Positions 27,229-36,211 of a stretch of DNA of 64,000 bases are shown in pieces (position 1 is the first letter of the stretch; each line of letters starts with the position of its first letter). The notes under the pieces were generated by a model. It was given only the letters and a program-made list of their open reading frames with translations. It was not told the DNA's origin and did not search any database. This stretch comes from Metabacillus sp. KUDC1714 (GTDB lineage: Bacteria > Bacillota > Bacilli > Bacillales > Bacillaceae), in assembly GCF_014217835.1 (NCBI RefSeq), contig NZ_CP055263.1:3599501-3663500 (forward strand), given 5' to 3'. The translations under genes and the position numbers were made by a program.

Positions 27229-27513
27229 GTGGGAATCATTAAAAGGTGCTTCTGTATCCTTATCTTTTTCATCATGTGTTGGGTGGGCCCCTGGGAATTG
27301 TCTAGGAACATCTTCATGCATATTACGGTATTCGTAAGTAAAGTTGCTATAGTATTGCTGACCTTCCTTCCATGGGGTGCTCTTATTTTCTACGGGTTCA
27401 TCTTTACGGAAAGGAGAACCATATGCACCTTCAGGGAAATCCTCATGTGTTAAAAAGTTCCTTTGTTTTTCAACATTCGAAAAGTCTGTATATTCTTCTT
27501 CATTATCGCTCAC
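27226..27513 (-). CDS. Small acidic cytosolic protein, conserved in bacilli
   Basis: 95 residues, from GTG 27513 behind GGAGGTGTAAAC. It is hydrophilic, without membrane segments, and rich in Asp, Glu, Pro and aromatic residues: DFSNVEKQRNFLTHEDFPEG, YGSPFRKDEPVENKSTPW, PRQFPGAHPTHDE. I recognise the pattern as a conserved bacillus protein of unknown function. It converges with the LysE gene. Confidence 0.75.
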   Translation of the reverse strand: MSDNEEEYTDFSNVEKQRNFLTHEDFPEGAYGSPFRKDEPVENKSTPWKEGQQYYSNFTYEYRNMHEDVPRQFPGAHPTHDEKDKDTEAPFNDSH

Positions 27514-27712
27514 GTTTACACCTCCATTAAATTCTTTTTGTTAGTTTGACCTTATGATCTAAAATATAATGATGGAGAATTATATGAAAAGTTTACTATT
27601 TTGGGGAAAAGAGGAAGTTTTTTGTTAGTTAGATTCGTGGGAATGGAAATGGGAAAAATTGCAATAGGCTCTACTTACTTATGCAGAGTCTATTGCTTAA
27701 TAGATAAAATTG

Positions 27713-29401
27713 TTACATTTCCTCAGGCGCCTTTATCCCAAGTAATCTTAGTCCTTCACTCAAAACAATCGTCACAGTTTTCACTAAAGCTACCCGATTC
27801 TGTTTTTGATTATCCTCTGCTAAGATTTTGACAAGACCATAGTATTTATTGAATTCCTGTGACAAATCAATCAGATATTTTGCGATTTGCGATGGTTCGT
27901 ATAACGTAAGGCTCTTTTTAATGACAGTTGGGAATTCCATAAGGTGTTTCACCAAAGCCCAGCTTTCCTCTCCTTCTAAACCTTCAGCTTGTAAATCATT
28001 TGTTTCCTTTACTTTTCTTAAAATTGAGCATGCACGGGCATGTGTATATTGAACATATGGTCCAGTTTCACCTTCGAACTTTAACATCTCTTCTAAAGAA
28101 AACTCAATATTATTTAATCGCTCATTTTTTAGATCATGGAAGATAAGTGAACCAATCGCAACATTTTTTGCAACTTCTTCTTTATGTTCTAACGTTGGAT
28201 TTTTTGCTTCAATATTTTGATTAGCCAGAATAATCGCGTCATTAATGACCTCTTCCAAAAGAACAATTTTCCCTTTTCTTGTCGACATTTTTTTGCCGTC
28301 CTTTAATATAAACCCAAAGGGAACATGGACTAATTCTTTTGCCCAGCTATAACCTAATTTTTCAAGAACGAGGAATACTTGTTTAAAATGAAGGCTTTGT
28401 TCATGGCCAACGACATATAACCCTTTTGAAAAATGGTATGTTTCTTGTCGATAAAGTGCTGCAGTTAAATCTCTAGTAGCGTAAAGGGTCGCACCATCAG
28501 TTTTTTTTATTAAACAAGGTGGTAAATCGAATTCTTCTAAGTTGACTACTTCTGCACCATCTGAGTATGAAAGAATCTCTTGATTCTTTAATACATTTAT
28601 GGTTTCTTCCATTTTATCGTTGTAAAAGGCCTCACCATGGTAAGTATCAAACTCAATACCTAAAAGGGAATAGATTTTTGAGAACTCTTGAAGGGATTCT
28701 TTTCTAAACCATTTCCAAAGTGTCTTAGCTTCTTCATCGCCATCTTCGAGTTTTTTAAACCACATTCTGGCTTCAGCTTCTAAGTGTGAATGACTTTCTG
28801 CCTCTTTATGAAATTTCACATAAAGATCGAGGAGTTCTTTTATTGGATTTTGCTGAACACTTTGTTCGTTACCCCATTTTTTATAAGCGACGATTAATTT
28901 TCCGAACTGTGTACCCCAATCACCTAAATGATTTATTCGGATTGCCTTATAGCCACACTTTTCAACAATATGCGCGAGAGAATTTCCAATCACTGTTGAT
29001 CTTAGATGTCCCATTGAGAAGGGTTTTGCAATATTAGGTGAAGAAAAATCAATCGTAATGTTTTCACCATTCCCAATTTGAGTCGAGCCGTATTTTTCAC
29101 CCTGCTGTAAAATTGAATGAATAACTTCCTTGCTAATGATTTTCTTATTGAAGAACCCATTCACATAGGGTCCATCAGCGACTACCTTTGCAAATAAAGG
29201 ATGTTTTACGTTGTTTGCTAGCTCAATTGCGATTTGGTTTGGAGATTTCTTTGCGATCTTTGCTAATGTAAAACAAGGAAATGCGATGTCACCTTGGTTT
29301 GTATGTCTTGGTTTTTCTATTAACTTTGTCACGTTACTAACAGGGAGAATGCCTTTTAAACATTTGGTTAATTCATTTGCAAATATGCTAATTAATTCCA
29401 T
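27713..29401 (-). CDS. argS: Arginyl-tRNA synthetase
   Basis: 562 residues from the ATG with first base 29401, six bases after AAAGGTG; two earlier in-frame starts overlap that site. The N-terminal tRNA D-loop domain is followed by the class I core, with HIGH-type MGHLRS (after SSPNIAKPFS) and the KMSTRKG loop, and the anticodon-binding domain ends with the family's YGLVKILAEDN and RLLGIKAPEEM. A T-box riboswitch with an Arg specifier controls it. Its context does not reveal whether it is the only argS of the genome. Confidence 0.95.
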   Translation of the reverse strand: MELISIFANELTKCLKGILPVSNVTKLIEKPRHTNQGDIAFPCFTLAKIAKKSPNQIAIELANNVKHPLFAKVVADGPYVNGFFNKKIISKEVIHSILQQGEKYGSTQIGNGENITIDFSSPNIAKPFSMGHLRSTVIGNSLAHIVEKCGYKAIRINHLGDWGTQFGKLIVAYKKWGNEQSVQQNPIKELLDLYVKFHKEAESHSHLEAEARMWFKKLEDGDEEAKTLWKWFRKESLQEFSKIYSLLGIEFDTYHGEAFYNDKMEETINVLKNQEILSYSDGAEVVNLEEFDLPPCLIKKTDGATLYATRDLTAALYRQETYHFSKGLYVVGHEQSLHFKQVFLVLEKLGYSWAKELVHVPFGFILKDGKKMSTRKGKIVLLEEVINDAIILANQNIEAKNPTLEHKEEVAKNVAIGSLIFHDLKNERLNNIEFSLEEMLKFEGETGPYVQYTHARACSILRKVKETNDLQAEGLEGEESWALVKHLMEFPTVIKKSLTLYEPSQIAKYLIDLSQEFNKYYGLVKILAEDNQKQNRVALVKTVTIVLSEGLRLLGIKAPEEM

Positions 29402-29426
29402 ATCCATCACCTTTCTTCTGAAAAAT

Positions 29427-29655
29427 AAAAAAATCCCGTCTCTAAATTAGAGACGAGATTAACCCGCGGTACCACTCTTATTGTTCATCATGAACCATCT
29501 TTGCCATTGATAACGAGGTTTTCCCCGGCTAGACCTACTTTGAATTTTCGGATTAGCATCTCAGAAGTGCGCTTCATTTTATTGAATCCATTAGGCTCCC
29601 ACCATCCCTAACTCGCTTTTGGCATCATATAAAATTACTCTCTTCGTCGTCGAAC
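29427..29655 (-). promoter_or_regulatory. T-box riboswitch (tRNA-Arg) with terminator
   Basis: On the minus strand the leader contains the T-box core AGAGTGGTACCGCGGGTT (29478-29461) and the stem I elements AGCGAGTTAGGGATGG and GGGAGCC. A plausible specifier codon CGC lies at 29571-29569, inside GAAGCGCACTTC. The terminator AATCTCGTCTCT / AGAGACGGGATT with T-run ends at 29427. A promoter TTGCTT-17 bp-TATAAT lies just upstream. Uncharged tRNA-Arg would favour the antiterminator and argS expression. Confidence 0.9.
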
Positions 29656-29844
29656 AGTATAGCTTTTTAGTGATTATAAAGAAATAATGAAGAGAAAGCA
29701 ATAAGAATATACAAAATAAGGTATCAGTTTATTTGGGATTTAGTCATGTAATATCAATTGTGTAAATGGTAAAATTTAATAATATTTTGTAATATGATAA
29801 AAATAGTAGCTTAAAAGTTTTAGATTAATCCGAGGTGGATATAA

Positions 29845-30630
29845 ATGGAAAAAATAGTTGAACTCGAACAAATATCCTTAAAAAGAAACGGACACTGGCT
29901 TTTAAAGGATATAAATTGGAGTATCCATAAAGAAGAGAACTGGGTACTTTATGGATTAAATGGAGCGGGAAAGACAGCTCTATTAAACATGCTTTGTGCT
30001 TATTATTTCCCTACAGAAGGTCGTGCAACAGTATTAGGAAAAGTATTTGGACGAGATTATTTAGCTGAGAAGCTCCGTCAAAAAATTGGACTTGTATCAT
30101 CCAAGTTACAACAAAAGTTGTATCAATCTGATACAGCGTTCCAAATCGTTTTAAGTGGAGCATTTGCTTCGATTGGTTTATTTGAAAAACCGACCGATGA
30201 AATGAGAGAAAAAGCAATTAGATTATTAGAGGAATTGCACTGTTTATCTTATGCAGATAGAGCATATGAAACTCTTTCTCAGGGGGAAAGGCAGCGTGTG
30301 TTAATTGCTCGTGCGTTAATGGCAGATCCTGAATTGCTAATATTAGATGAGCCAACAACAGGACTTGACTTTCTTGCTCGAGAACAGCTTTTGGAAGGAC
30401 TCGAGTCGATTAATAAGAGGGAAAATGCGCCTACATTTCTTTATGTTACCCACCATGTTGAGGAAATATTGCCGATCTTCACACATACCCTTCTGCTGAA
30501 AAATGGAGAGGTATTTGATTCTGGTCTAACAAATGAGATGATATCAGAAGAAAAGCTATCAAAGCTTTTTGACTGTGATATTTTGGTTACATGGGAAAAG
30601 GGTCGTGTAAGCTTAAGGAGAAAGTTTTAA
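29845..30630 (+). CDS. ABC-type ATPase, YlmA-like
   Basis: 261 residues from ATG 29845 after CCGAGGTGG. Walker A is GLNGAGKT, the signature is LSQGERQRVLIARAL and Walker B is LLILDEPTTGLD. The start (VELEQISLKRNGHWLLKDINWSIHKEENWVLYG) and VTHHVEEI match the YlmA/ModF-like subgroup. No permease is adjacent; the next gene is a regulator. The partner or substrate is unknown. Confidence 0.85.
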   Translation: MEKIVELEQISLKRNGHWLLKDINWSIHKEENWVLYGLNGAGKTALLNMLCAYYFPTEGRATVLGKVFGRDYLAEKLRQKIGLVSSKLQQKLYQSDTAFQIVLSGAFASIGLFEKPTDEMREKAIRLLEELHCLSYADRAYETLSQGERQRVLIARALMADPELLILDEPTTGLDFLAREQLLEGLESINKRENAPTFLYVTHHVEEILPIFTHTLLLKNGEVFDSGLTNEMISEEKLSKLFDCDILVTWEKGRVSLRRKF

Positions 30631-30666
30631 AAGTTGAAACTATTTTAATTAATTGGAGTTGCAGCA

Positions 30667-32136
30667 ATGAAGATTCTCATGGTAGCAAAAGATGCACTGG
30701 AAGCACAGGGGATTCGCTGGATTTTACAATCACATTTCACAGGAATTCAATTAACAGTTTTGGATAATATGAAAGGGCTTTTAAATACAATACAGTACGA
30801 AAAGCCAGATTTTATCATTGTAGATATGGATAAATGGACATGGGAAAATGACACACTTAAAGATGCCTTACAAACTAATAAGATACGTTGGCTCGGAATT
30901 TCATCTGAAAGGGTTTTTCGGGTTGCCTATCTTGGACTTTGCTTACATGCAGAGGACATTTTGTTTCGGCCGTTTTCTCCTTCAGATTTAATTAAACAAA
31001 TTCAGCAAGTACGTTTTCAAATAAGGAACGAACAGCACCAAGTCCAAAATAGCAGGAATGAAAAATTAGAAGGTGTTGACGTAAACTACGCTGATTTTTT
31101 CATGACAGAAAGAATGTATAACCAACCAGTTATCATGTCGGCTTTTTTAACTCCACATGTAAATACACTACCATTTGTTTATGACACCATACAAGGTTAT
31201 CACTTTACTGGAAAGCATCAATTTTTTGCATTATCTCACTTTATATTAGGGGTACATGAAACGGAAGAATCAACGCTTCTTAAGGAGGAATATCGCAGGT
31301 TTCTTACACACTGGAAAGAGAAAATGGAGGAGCCACTTGCACTTATTATAAATGCATCCACAAAAAAGGCCACAATAAAAGAGATTTACCAACAAACAAA
31401 ACAATTAACGGAACAAGTTTTCTTCGAGGGCTATGACATAATTTTATCCGAAGATGATCGTTCAGGCTGGCAGGAATTGGATCCGTTCCTTACACCACTT
31501 GAGCAACGACAATGGATTGAAATGCTTGAGAAGAGGGACATAAAAGCAATTCGTGAATGGGTTGAACATGAATTTTTTACATATAGACGGCCATATCCTA
31601 GTCCCGACATGGTCAGAATCCGACTTACAAGTGTTCTAGCTCAAATCCGTCGCTATATGAAGGCTTACAAAACAAATGAGGTAGAATGGGAAGCGGCATA
31701 TCATAATGTCTTTCAACAAATCATCCGAAAGCCTGTAATCTATCAAATCGTTTCAGAACTGCTTACATTTATCACACAGCTACTAATACCAGGTCATGAC
31801 AGTTTACAGGAGGGTGCTGGTACACTTGTCGAAAAGGTAAAAACAATGATCGAATCGAACTATTGGGATACCCAGTGGAATTTAGCTGCATGTGCTGAAG
31901 GACTTCGTATGAATAAAAGTACCCTAAGTCGTCGCTTTGCTGTAGAATCAGGACAGTCCTTTCGAGAAACCCTACATCAAGTACGTATTCGGGAGGCAAA
32001 ACGTCTTTTGCAGGAAACAGATTTATCTCTAGAAGAAATTTCCCGTTTAACAGGTTATTCTCATCAAACCTATTTTAGTGCGAAATTCAAACAGCTAGAA
32101 GCTTGTACACCATTAGCCTATCGATCCGGGATTTAA
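30667..32136 (+). CDS. Receiver-like / AraC-type DNA-binding regulator
   Basis: 489 residues from ATG 30667. The first 115 residues have a response-regulator fold, with DFIIVDMDKW supplying an Asp at 53 or 55. The usual acidic pair at the N-terminus is missing (KILMVAKDA), so phosphorylation is doubtful. A long middle domain of about 250 residues is unassigned. The last 100 residues form an AraC double helix-turn-helix (NLAACAEGLRMNKSTLSRRF, EEISRLTGYSHQTYFSAKFK). No sensor kinase is nearby. The upstream ABC ATPase, 36 bp away, may be co-transcribed. Confidence 0.85.
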   Translation: MKILMVAKDALEAQGIRWILQSHFTGIQLTVLDNMKGLLNTIQYEKPDFIIVDMDKWTWENDTLKDALQTNKIRWLGISSERVFRVAYLGLCLHAEDILFRPFSPSDLIKQIQQVRFQIRNEQHQVQNSRNEKLEGVDVNYADFFMTERMYNQPVIMSAFLTPHVNTLPFVYDTIQGYHFTGKHQFFALSHFILGVHETEESTLLKEEYRRFLTHWKEKMEEPLALIINASTKKATIKEIYQQTKQLTEQVFFEGYDIILSEDDRSGWQELDPFLTPLEQRQWIEMLEKRDIKAIREWVEHEFFTYRRPYPSPDMVRIRLTSVLAQIRRYMKAYKTNEVEWEAAYHNVFQQIIRKPVIYQIVSELLTFITQLLIPGHDSLQEGAGTLVEKVKTMIESNYWDTQWNLAACAEGLRMNKSTLSRRFAVESGQSFRETLHQVRIREAKRLLQETDLSLEEISRLTGYSHQTYFSAKFKQLEACTPLAYRSGI

Positions 32137-32141
32137 ACGGA

Positions 32142-32255
32142 TTGATAAGTAGGAAAAGTAAAACGATAATAGCTCTAATGATTGGGATTTATGTCTTATT
32201 GACAGCTGTTGTCATCAATGTGTATTTAAGAACATTTACAGCTTTCTTTACATAA
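32142..32255 (+). CDS. Possible 37-residue membrane peptide
   Basis: A short frame from TTG 32142, five bases after the AraC-type gene stop. It encodes a basic start (ISRKSKT) and one membrane helix (IIALMIGIYVLLTAVVINVY), then LRTFTAFFT. No good ribosome site is visible, so translation would rely on coupling. The charge-then-helix pattern is what a real small membrane protein looks like, but chance cannot be excluded. Confidence 0.35.
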   Translation: MISRKSKTIIALMIGIYVLLTAVVINVYLRTFTAFFT

Positions 32256-32316
32256 GCTAGCATAAGAGGTGGAGCTTCATAGAAAACCATGTAGTACTAA
32301 TTCATGAAACTTATGG

Positions 32317-32346
32317 TTGACACGTTATCGTTGAAGCGCTTACAAT
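32317..32346 (+). promoter_or_regulatory. hut promoter overlapped by a CcpA cre site
   Basis: TTGACA (32317-32322), an 18-bp spacer and TACAAT (32341-32346). The cre-like TTGAAGCGCTTACA (32331-32344) matches TGNAANCGNWNNCA at all but one fixed position and covers the spacer end and -10 box. Catabolite repression of hut by CcpA is established in B. subtilis. Confidence 0.7.
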
Positions 32347-32408
32347 TAAACTAGTTATTAGACATTAGAGTATTTTAGATGAGTAGGATAAAAGAAAGAG
32401 TTGTTTAT

Positions 32409-32852
32409 ATGGCATTGAATAAAGATCGTCGAATAGGTCGACACGCCATTCTTCTATTGCTGTCAGATAATCCGACTGAACAGTTGGCAAAGCTTGAGCA
32501 GTCAAATTGGAAGGGTTGTTTAGGAAAAGTTGGATCGATGGATGCTCAAAAAATAGTTGCAGCTATTGAAACAGCAGCTAAAAAAAATGAGATCGTAAAA
32601 ACAGATGTTTATCGCGAATCACATGCTTTATACCATGCGATTATTGAAGCATTGCATGGTGTTACAAGAGGCCAAGTGCAATTAGGATCAGTACTTAGAA
32701 CCGTTGGTTTATCTTTTGCTGTTTTGCGAGGCAACCCATATGATAATGAGCAAGAAGGAGATTGGATTGCTGTTTCCTTATATGGCACAATTGGTGCACC
32801 TGTTAAGGGATCTGAGCATGAAACCATTGGTTTAGGTATTAATCACATATAA
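32409..32852 (+). CDS. hutP: Hut operon anti-terminator HutP
   Basis: 147 residues from ATG 32409 ([18 protein letters not shown]). The in-frame ATG at 32379 would add ten residues not found in relatives. The protein follows B. subtilis HutP closely, including [29 protein letters not shown] and [12 protein letters not shown]. The Mg-binding His residues correspond to H72, H76 and the His in GSEHETIG. With L-histidine and Mg2+ HutP binds spaced NAG triplets in the mRNA and prevents termination ahead of hutH. It is the first gene of the hut operon. Confidence 0.95.
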   Translation: MALNKDRRIGRHAILLLLSDNPTEQLAKLEQSNWKGCLGKVGSMDAQKIVAAIETAAKKNEIVKTDVYRESHALYHAIIEALHGVTRGQVQLGSVLRTVGLSFAVLRGNPYDNEQEGDWIAVSLYGTIGAPVKGSEHETIGLGINHI

Positions 32853-32860
32853 TTTGCCCA

Positions 32861-32878
32861 TAGTATTTTAGTTAATAG
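32861..32878 (+). promoter_or_regulatory. HutP RNA-binding site (three UAG triplets)
   Basis: TAG at 32861, 32869 and 32876, separated by five and four bases. Three NAG triplets with about four-base spacing is the known arrangement bound by one face of the HutP hexamer. The last triplet enters the 5' arm of the terminator stem. Confidence 0.65.
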
Positions 32879-32930
32879 GGGGCTATATCTTGAAATCCTT
32901 TTGGATTTCATTGATATAGCCCCCTTTTCT
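32878..32930 (+). terminator. HutP-controlled terminator between hutP and hutH
   Basis: GGGGCTATATC and GATATAGCCCC are the outer stem. GAAATCC and GGATTTC extend it inside around TTTT, and a T-run follows. Its position between hutP and hutH equals that of the regulated terminator of B. subtilis. Confidence 0.85.
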
Positions 32931-32975
32931 ATTGATCCTTTACTTAGCTAAAGGGAAATGAAGGGAGAAAAAATA

Positions 32976-34496
32976 ATGGTTACATTAAATGGTCAAACAC
33001 TAAGTTTTTCAGAGGTTGAGAAGGTTCTTTTTGATCGTGAAAAGGTTGTTTATTCAGAAGAGAGTATGAGAAAAGTTCAAGAAAGTCGAAAAGCTGTTGA
33101 TAAGATTGTTGCTGAAGGAAGAATCGTTTACGGCATTACAACTGGCTTTGGAAAATTTAGTGATGTGTTTATAGATAAAGAGAATGTTGAAGCATTGCAA
33201 CTAAATCTAATCCGCTCCCATGCATGCGGAATTGGCGATCCTTTTCCAGAAGTTGTTTCAAGAGCAATGATCCTCCTGCGAGCAAATGCATTACTGAAAG
33301 GTTTTTCTGGTGTACGCCCAGTTGTAATTGAACGATTGTTGGATTTATTAAATGCGGAGATTCATCCAGTGATTCCACAGCAAGGATCACTTGGTGCAAG
33401 TGGTGATTTAGCACCACTCTCACATTTGGCGCTTGTCTTAATTGGTGAGGGCGAGGTCTTTTATAAAGGGGAGAGATTACCTGCAATAAATGCTTTAACG
33501 AAAGAATCAATTTTTCCAATCACCTTAACAGCAAAAGAAGGGTTGGCTCTAATTAATGGAACACAAGCAATGACAGCAATGGGGGTTGTTGCCTATTTAG
33601 AAGCTGAAAAACTAGCATATCAAACAGAGTTAATCGCATCTCTTACAATTGAGGGGTTACGTGGGATTATTGATGCGTTTGATGAAGATATACATCTTGC
33701 ACGAGGTTATAAGGAACAAGTAGAAGTAGCTGAGCGAATGCGTACTCATCTTGTGGATAGTCATTTAACGACAAAACAAGGGGAAATACGTGTTCAAGAT
33801 GCTTATTCAATTCGCTGTATTCCTCAGGTACATGGGGCAACATGGCAAACGTTAAACTATGTGAAGGAGAAATTGGAAATTGAAATGAATGCAGCTACGG
33901 ATAATCCGTTAATTTTCGATGACGGTGAAAAGGTTTTATCTGGGGGAAATTTTCACGGACAGCCAATTGCATTTGCGATGGATTTCTTAGCGATTGCGAT
34001 TGCGGAACTAGCAAACATTTCAGAACGTCGAATTGAACGCTTAGTAAATCCTCAATTAAATGATTTACCACCGTTTTTAAGTCCTGAACCAGGCTTGCAA
34101 TCAGGTGCAATGATCATGCAGTATGTCGCAGCATCTCTTGTATCTGAAAATAAAACATTAGCACACCCAGCAAGTGTTGATTCCATACCATCATCTGCAA
34201 ACCAGGAAGATCATGTTAGTATGGGAACAATTGGATCAAGACATGCTTACCAAGTAATTACGAATACACGCAGAGTATTAGCAATCGAAGCAATTTGCAG
34301 TATGCAGGCAGCCGAAATACGTGGTAAAGATCAAATGGCTACAGCGACGAGTGAATTTTTAGAAAATGGAAGAAAGATCGTTCCCTTTATTAGTGCAGAT
34401 CGGATATTCTCTAAGGATATTGAAGCAATGAATGCGTGGTTAAAGGAAGGGGAATTTCACTTTGATACTAGTGTAACAAAGGGAATTCACTCATAA
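32976..34496 (+). CDS. hutH: Histidine ammonia-lyase
   Basis: 506 residues from ATG 32976 behind GAAGGGAG; the ATG at 32958 lies upstream of that site. The MIO cofactor forms from Ala141-Ser142-Gly143 in [14 protein letters not shown], and the active-site Tyr loop and [14 protein letters not shown] are intact. It removes ammonia from L-histidine to give urocanate, the first step of histidine breakdown. It is the first catabolic gene behind the HutP terminator. Confidence 0.96.
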   Translation: MVTLNGQTLSFSEVEKVLFDREKVVYSEESMRKVQESRKAVDKIVAEGRIVYGITTGFGKFSDVFIDKENVEALQLNLIRSHACGIGDPFPEVVSRAMILLRANALLKGFSGVRPVVIERLLDLLNAEIHPVIPQQGSLGASGDLAPLSHLALVLIGEGEVFYKGERLPAINALTKESIFPITLTAKEGLALINGTQAMTAMGVVAYLEAEKLAYQTELIASLTIEGLRGIIDAFDEDIHLARGYKEQVEVAERMRTHLVDSHLTTKQGEIRVQDAYSIRCIPQVHGATWQTLNYVKEKLEIEMNAATDNPLIFDDGEKVLSGGNFHGQPIAFAMDFLAIAIAELANISERRIERLVNPQLNDLPPFLSPEPGLQSGAMIMQYVAASLVSENKTLAHPASVDSIPSSANQEDHVSMGTIGSRHAYQVITNTRRVLAIEAICSMQAAEIRGKDQMATATSEFLENGRKIVPFISADRIFSKDIEAMNAWLKEGEFHFDTSVTKGIHS

Positions 34497-34582
34497 TAAG
34501 AGTGATGCTATTTTAAAATAGTAGTTTACTAGAAATAGAAACAAAATTGTAACAGGCTAATTCTTGATTAGTAGTATTTTAT

Positions 34583-34607
34583 GGGGAGGCTATGTAAGTC
34601 TCCCTTT
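34583..34607 (+). terminator. Weak hairpin between hutH and the transporter gene
   Basis: GGGGAGGCT and AGTCTCCC pair with one wobble over five bases, followed by only three T. Two adjacent TAG triplets (34569, 34572) lie just before it. It may attenuate expression or process the mRNA. Confidence 0.35.
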
Positions 34608-34707
34608 GTAAACATCACTAAAGACAAGAGAGAGGTTGTGATAAGCATTAATAAATTTCTACACCTATTTGAACTTTCGACTATTAATACATAAGGGGGA
34701 CGAATGT

Positions 34708-36015
34708 TTGATAAATGCTGTTCTTATTTCCGTGGTTGTCATGGTCGTTTTAAGTCTTTTAAGGGTAAATGTTGTGTTAGCAATTTTATTCGCTGCATTA
34801 ACAGCTGGATTGACTTCTGGATTATCCGTTGTCGAGACAGTAGATATCCTTGTATCAGGAATGGGAGGACAAGCAAATACGGCATTAAGTTACATCTTGC
34901 TAGGGGTATTTACCGTTATGATTGGATACTCAGGTATTACTGGGTTTCTCGTAAACTATTTAATAAATGTGTTGAAAGGGAAAAAAGCAATTATGCTGTT
35001 AGCGATTGCTGGGGTTGCTTGTTTATCACAAAATGTTGTTCCAGTACATATCGCCTTTATTCCGATCTTAATCCCGCCTCTGCTTCATTTATTTGACAGG
35101 ATGAAATTGGATCGAAGAGCTATAGCTACTGCTTTAACATTTGGGCTAAAAACTCCATATATCATGATACCAGCAGGGTTTGGCCTTATTTTTCATGGTA
35201 TTATCGCAGAAGAAATGAAAGCGAATGGAATGCCAATTAATATTACTCAAATTCCAATGGCTATGCTTTTACCAGGGCTAGGAATGATTGTTGGTTTGTT
35301 CATAGCCATTTTTATTACGTATCGAAAAGACCGAGTAGTAAATGTCGAAAACGAAAGCATCGCTGAAATTGCTGTAACTGTCGAGAAAAGTTTAACATTC
35401 ACAAAATATCATATGTTTACAATCATAGCGATAATTGCTGCCCTTGCCATACAACTAATGACAAACTCATTAATTATGGGAGCACTGACTGGAATTGTCA
35501 TTATGTTCGTACTAAGAATTGTTCCATTCAAGGATGGAGATCACGTTGTTAATGAAGGGATAAAGATGATGGGGATGATTGCTTTTGTCATGTTAATCGC
35601 CTCAGGTTATTCAACGATCTTGAAGGAAACGGGAGCAGTTGAAAATTTAGTAGAATCTACAATAAGTTTTCTTGGTGATAGCAAGTTTATGGCAGCTTTT
35701 TTCATGCTGTTAGTAGGATTATTAATTACGATGGGGATTGGCTCATCTTTCGGAACAATTCCAATTTTAGCAGCGCTGTTCGTCCCGTTATGTGCAGCAC
35801 TAGGTTTCTCACCTTTAGCTACAGCAGCCTTAATTGGAACTGCAGGAGCATTAGGGGATGCTGGTTCGCCGGCTTCTGATAGTACTCTAGGTCCAACTTC
35901 AGGATTAAATGCAGATGGAAAACATCATCATATTTGGGATACTTGTGTTCCAACGTTTATTCATTTTAATATCCCATTATTTGTATTTGGTATGATTGCT
36001 GCGATGTTTTTGTAA
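34708..36015 (+). CDS. NhaC-like Na+/H+ antiporter-family transporter in the hut operon
   Basis: 435 residues from TTG 34708, eight bases after AAGGGGG. About eleven membrane helices are visible, with SQNVVPVHIAFIPILIPPLL and the late GDAGSPASDSTLGPTSGLN typical of the YuiF/NhaC-like 'Na+/H+ antiporter family protein' group. It lies between hutH and hutU, where B. subtilis does not have a transporter (its hutM is last). The likely job is uptake of histidine or urocanate with Na+ or H+ exchange, inferred only from context. Confidence 0.82.
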   Translation: MINAVLISVVVMVVLSLLRVNVVLAILFAALTAGLTSGLSVVETVDILVSGMGGQANTALSYILLGVFTVMIGYSGITGFLVNYLINVLKGKKAIMLLAIAGVACLSQNVVPVHIAFIPILIPPLLHLFDRMKLDRRAIATALTFGLKTPYIMIPAGFGLIFHGIIAEEMKANGMPINITQIPMAMLLPGLGMIVGLFIAIFITYRKDRVVNVENESIAEIAVTVEKSLTFTKYHMFTIIAIIAALAIQLMTNSLIMGALTGIVIMFVLRIVPFKDGDHVVNEGIKMMGMIAFVMLIASGYSTILKETGAVENLVESTISFLGDSKFMAAFFMLLVGLLITMGIGSSFGTIPILAALFVPLCAALGFSPLATAALIGTAGALGDAGSPASDSTLGPTSGLNADGKHHHIWDTCVPTFIHFNIPLFVFGMIAAMFL

Positions 36016-36211
36016 TTTTGGTTCTTTCTAAACGTTTGTGGTTTAAGACCTATATTAATATTAAGAGTAATAGAAAGAGAATTGAGATCATTTATAAAAA
36101 ATAAAAAGAATAAATGTAAGTTGAGATAAATTATAAAAAAATCATCAATTTATAATATTTTTCTTAAATTTTCATTATAAAATGAAGATAACACAACTAG
36201 GAGGGGAAAAA

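Noticed and set aside
27601..27831. Forward frame of 76 codons before and across the argS 3' end
   Set aside because: It overlaps the argS end on the opposite strand, has no ribosome site and has no protein-like pattern.
33169..33519. Antisense reading frames inside hutH, and similar ones inside hutU, luxC, argS and the mannanase
   Set aside because: They are mirror frames of strong coding regions, with no ribosome site or promoter of their own.
36130..36160. AT-rich hairpin ATTATAAA/TTTATAAT before hutU as a terminator
   Set aside because: The stem has only A-T pairs and would hardly stop polymerase; it would also cut the hut operon.
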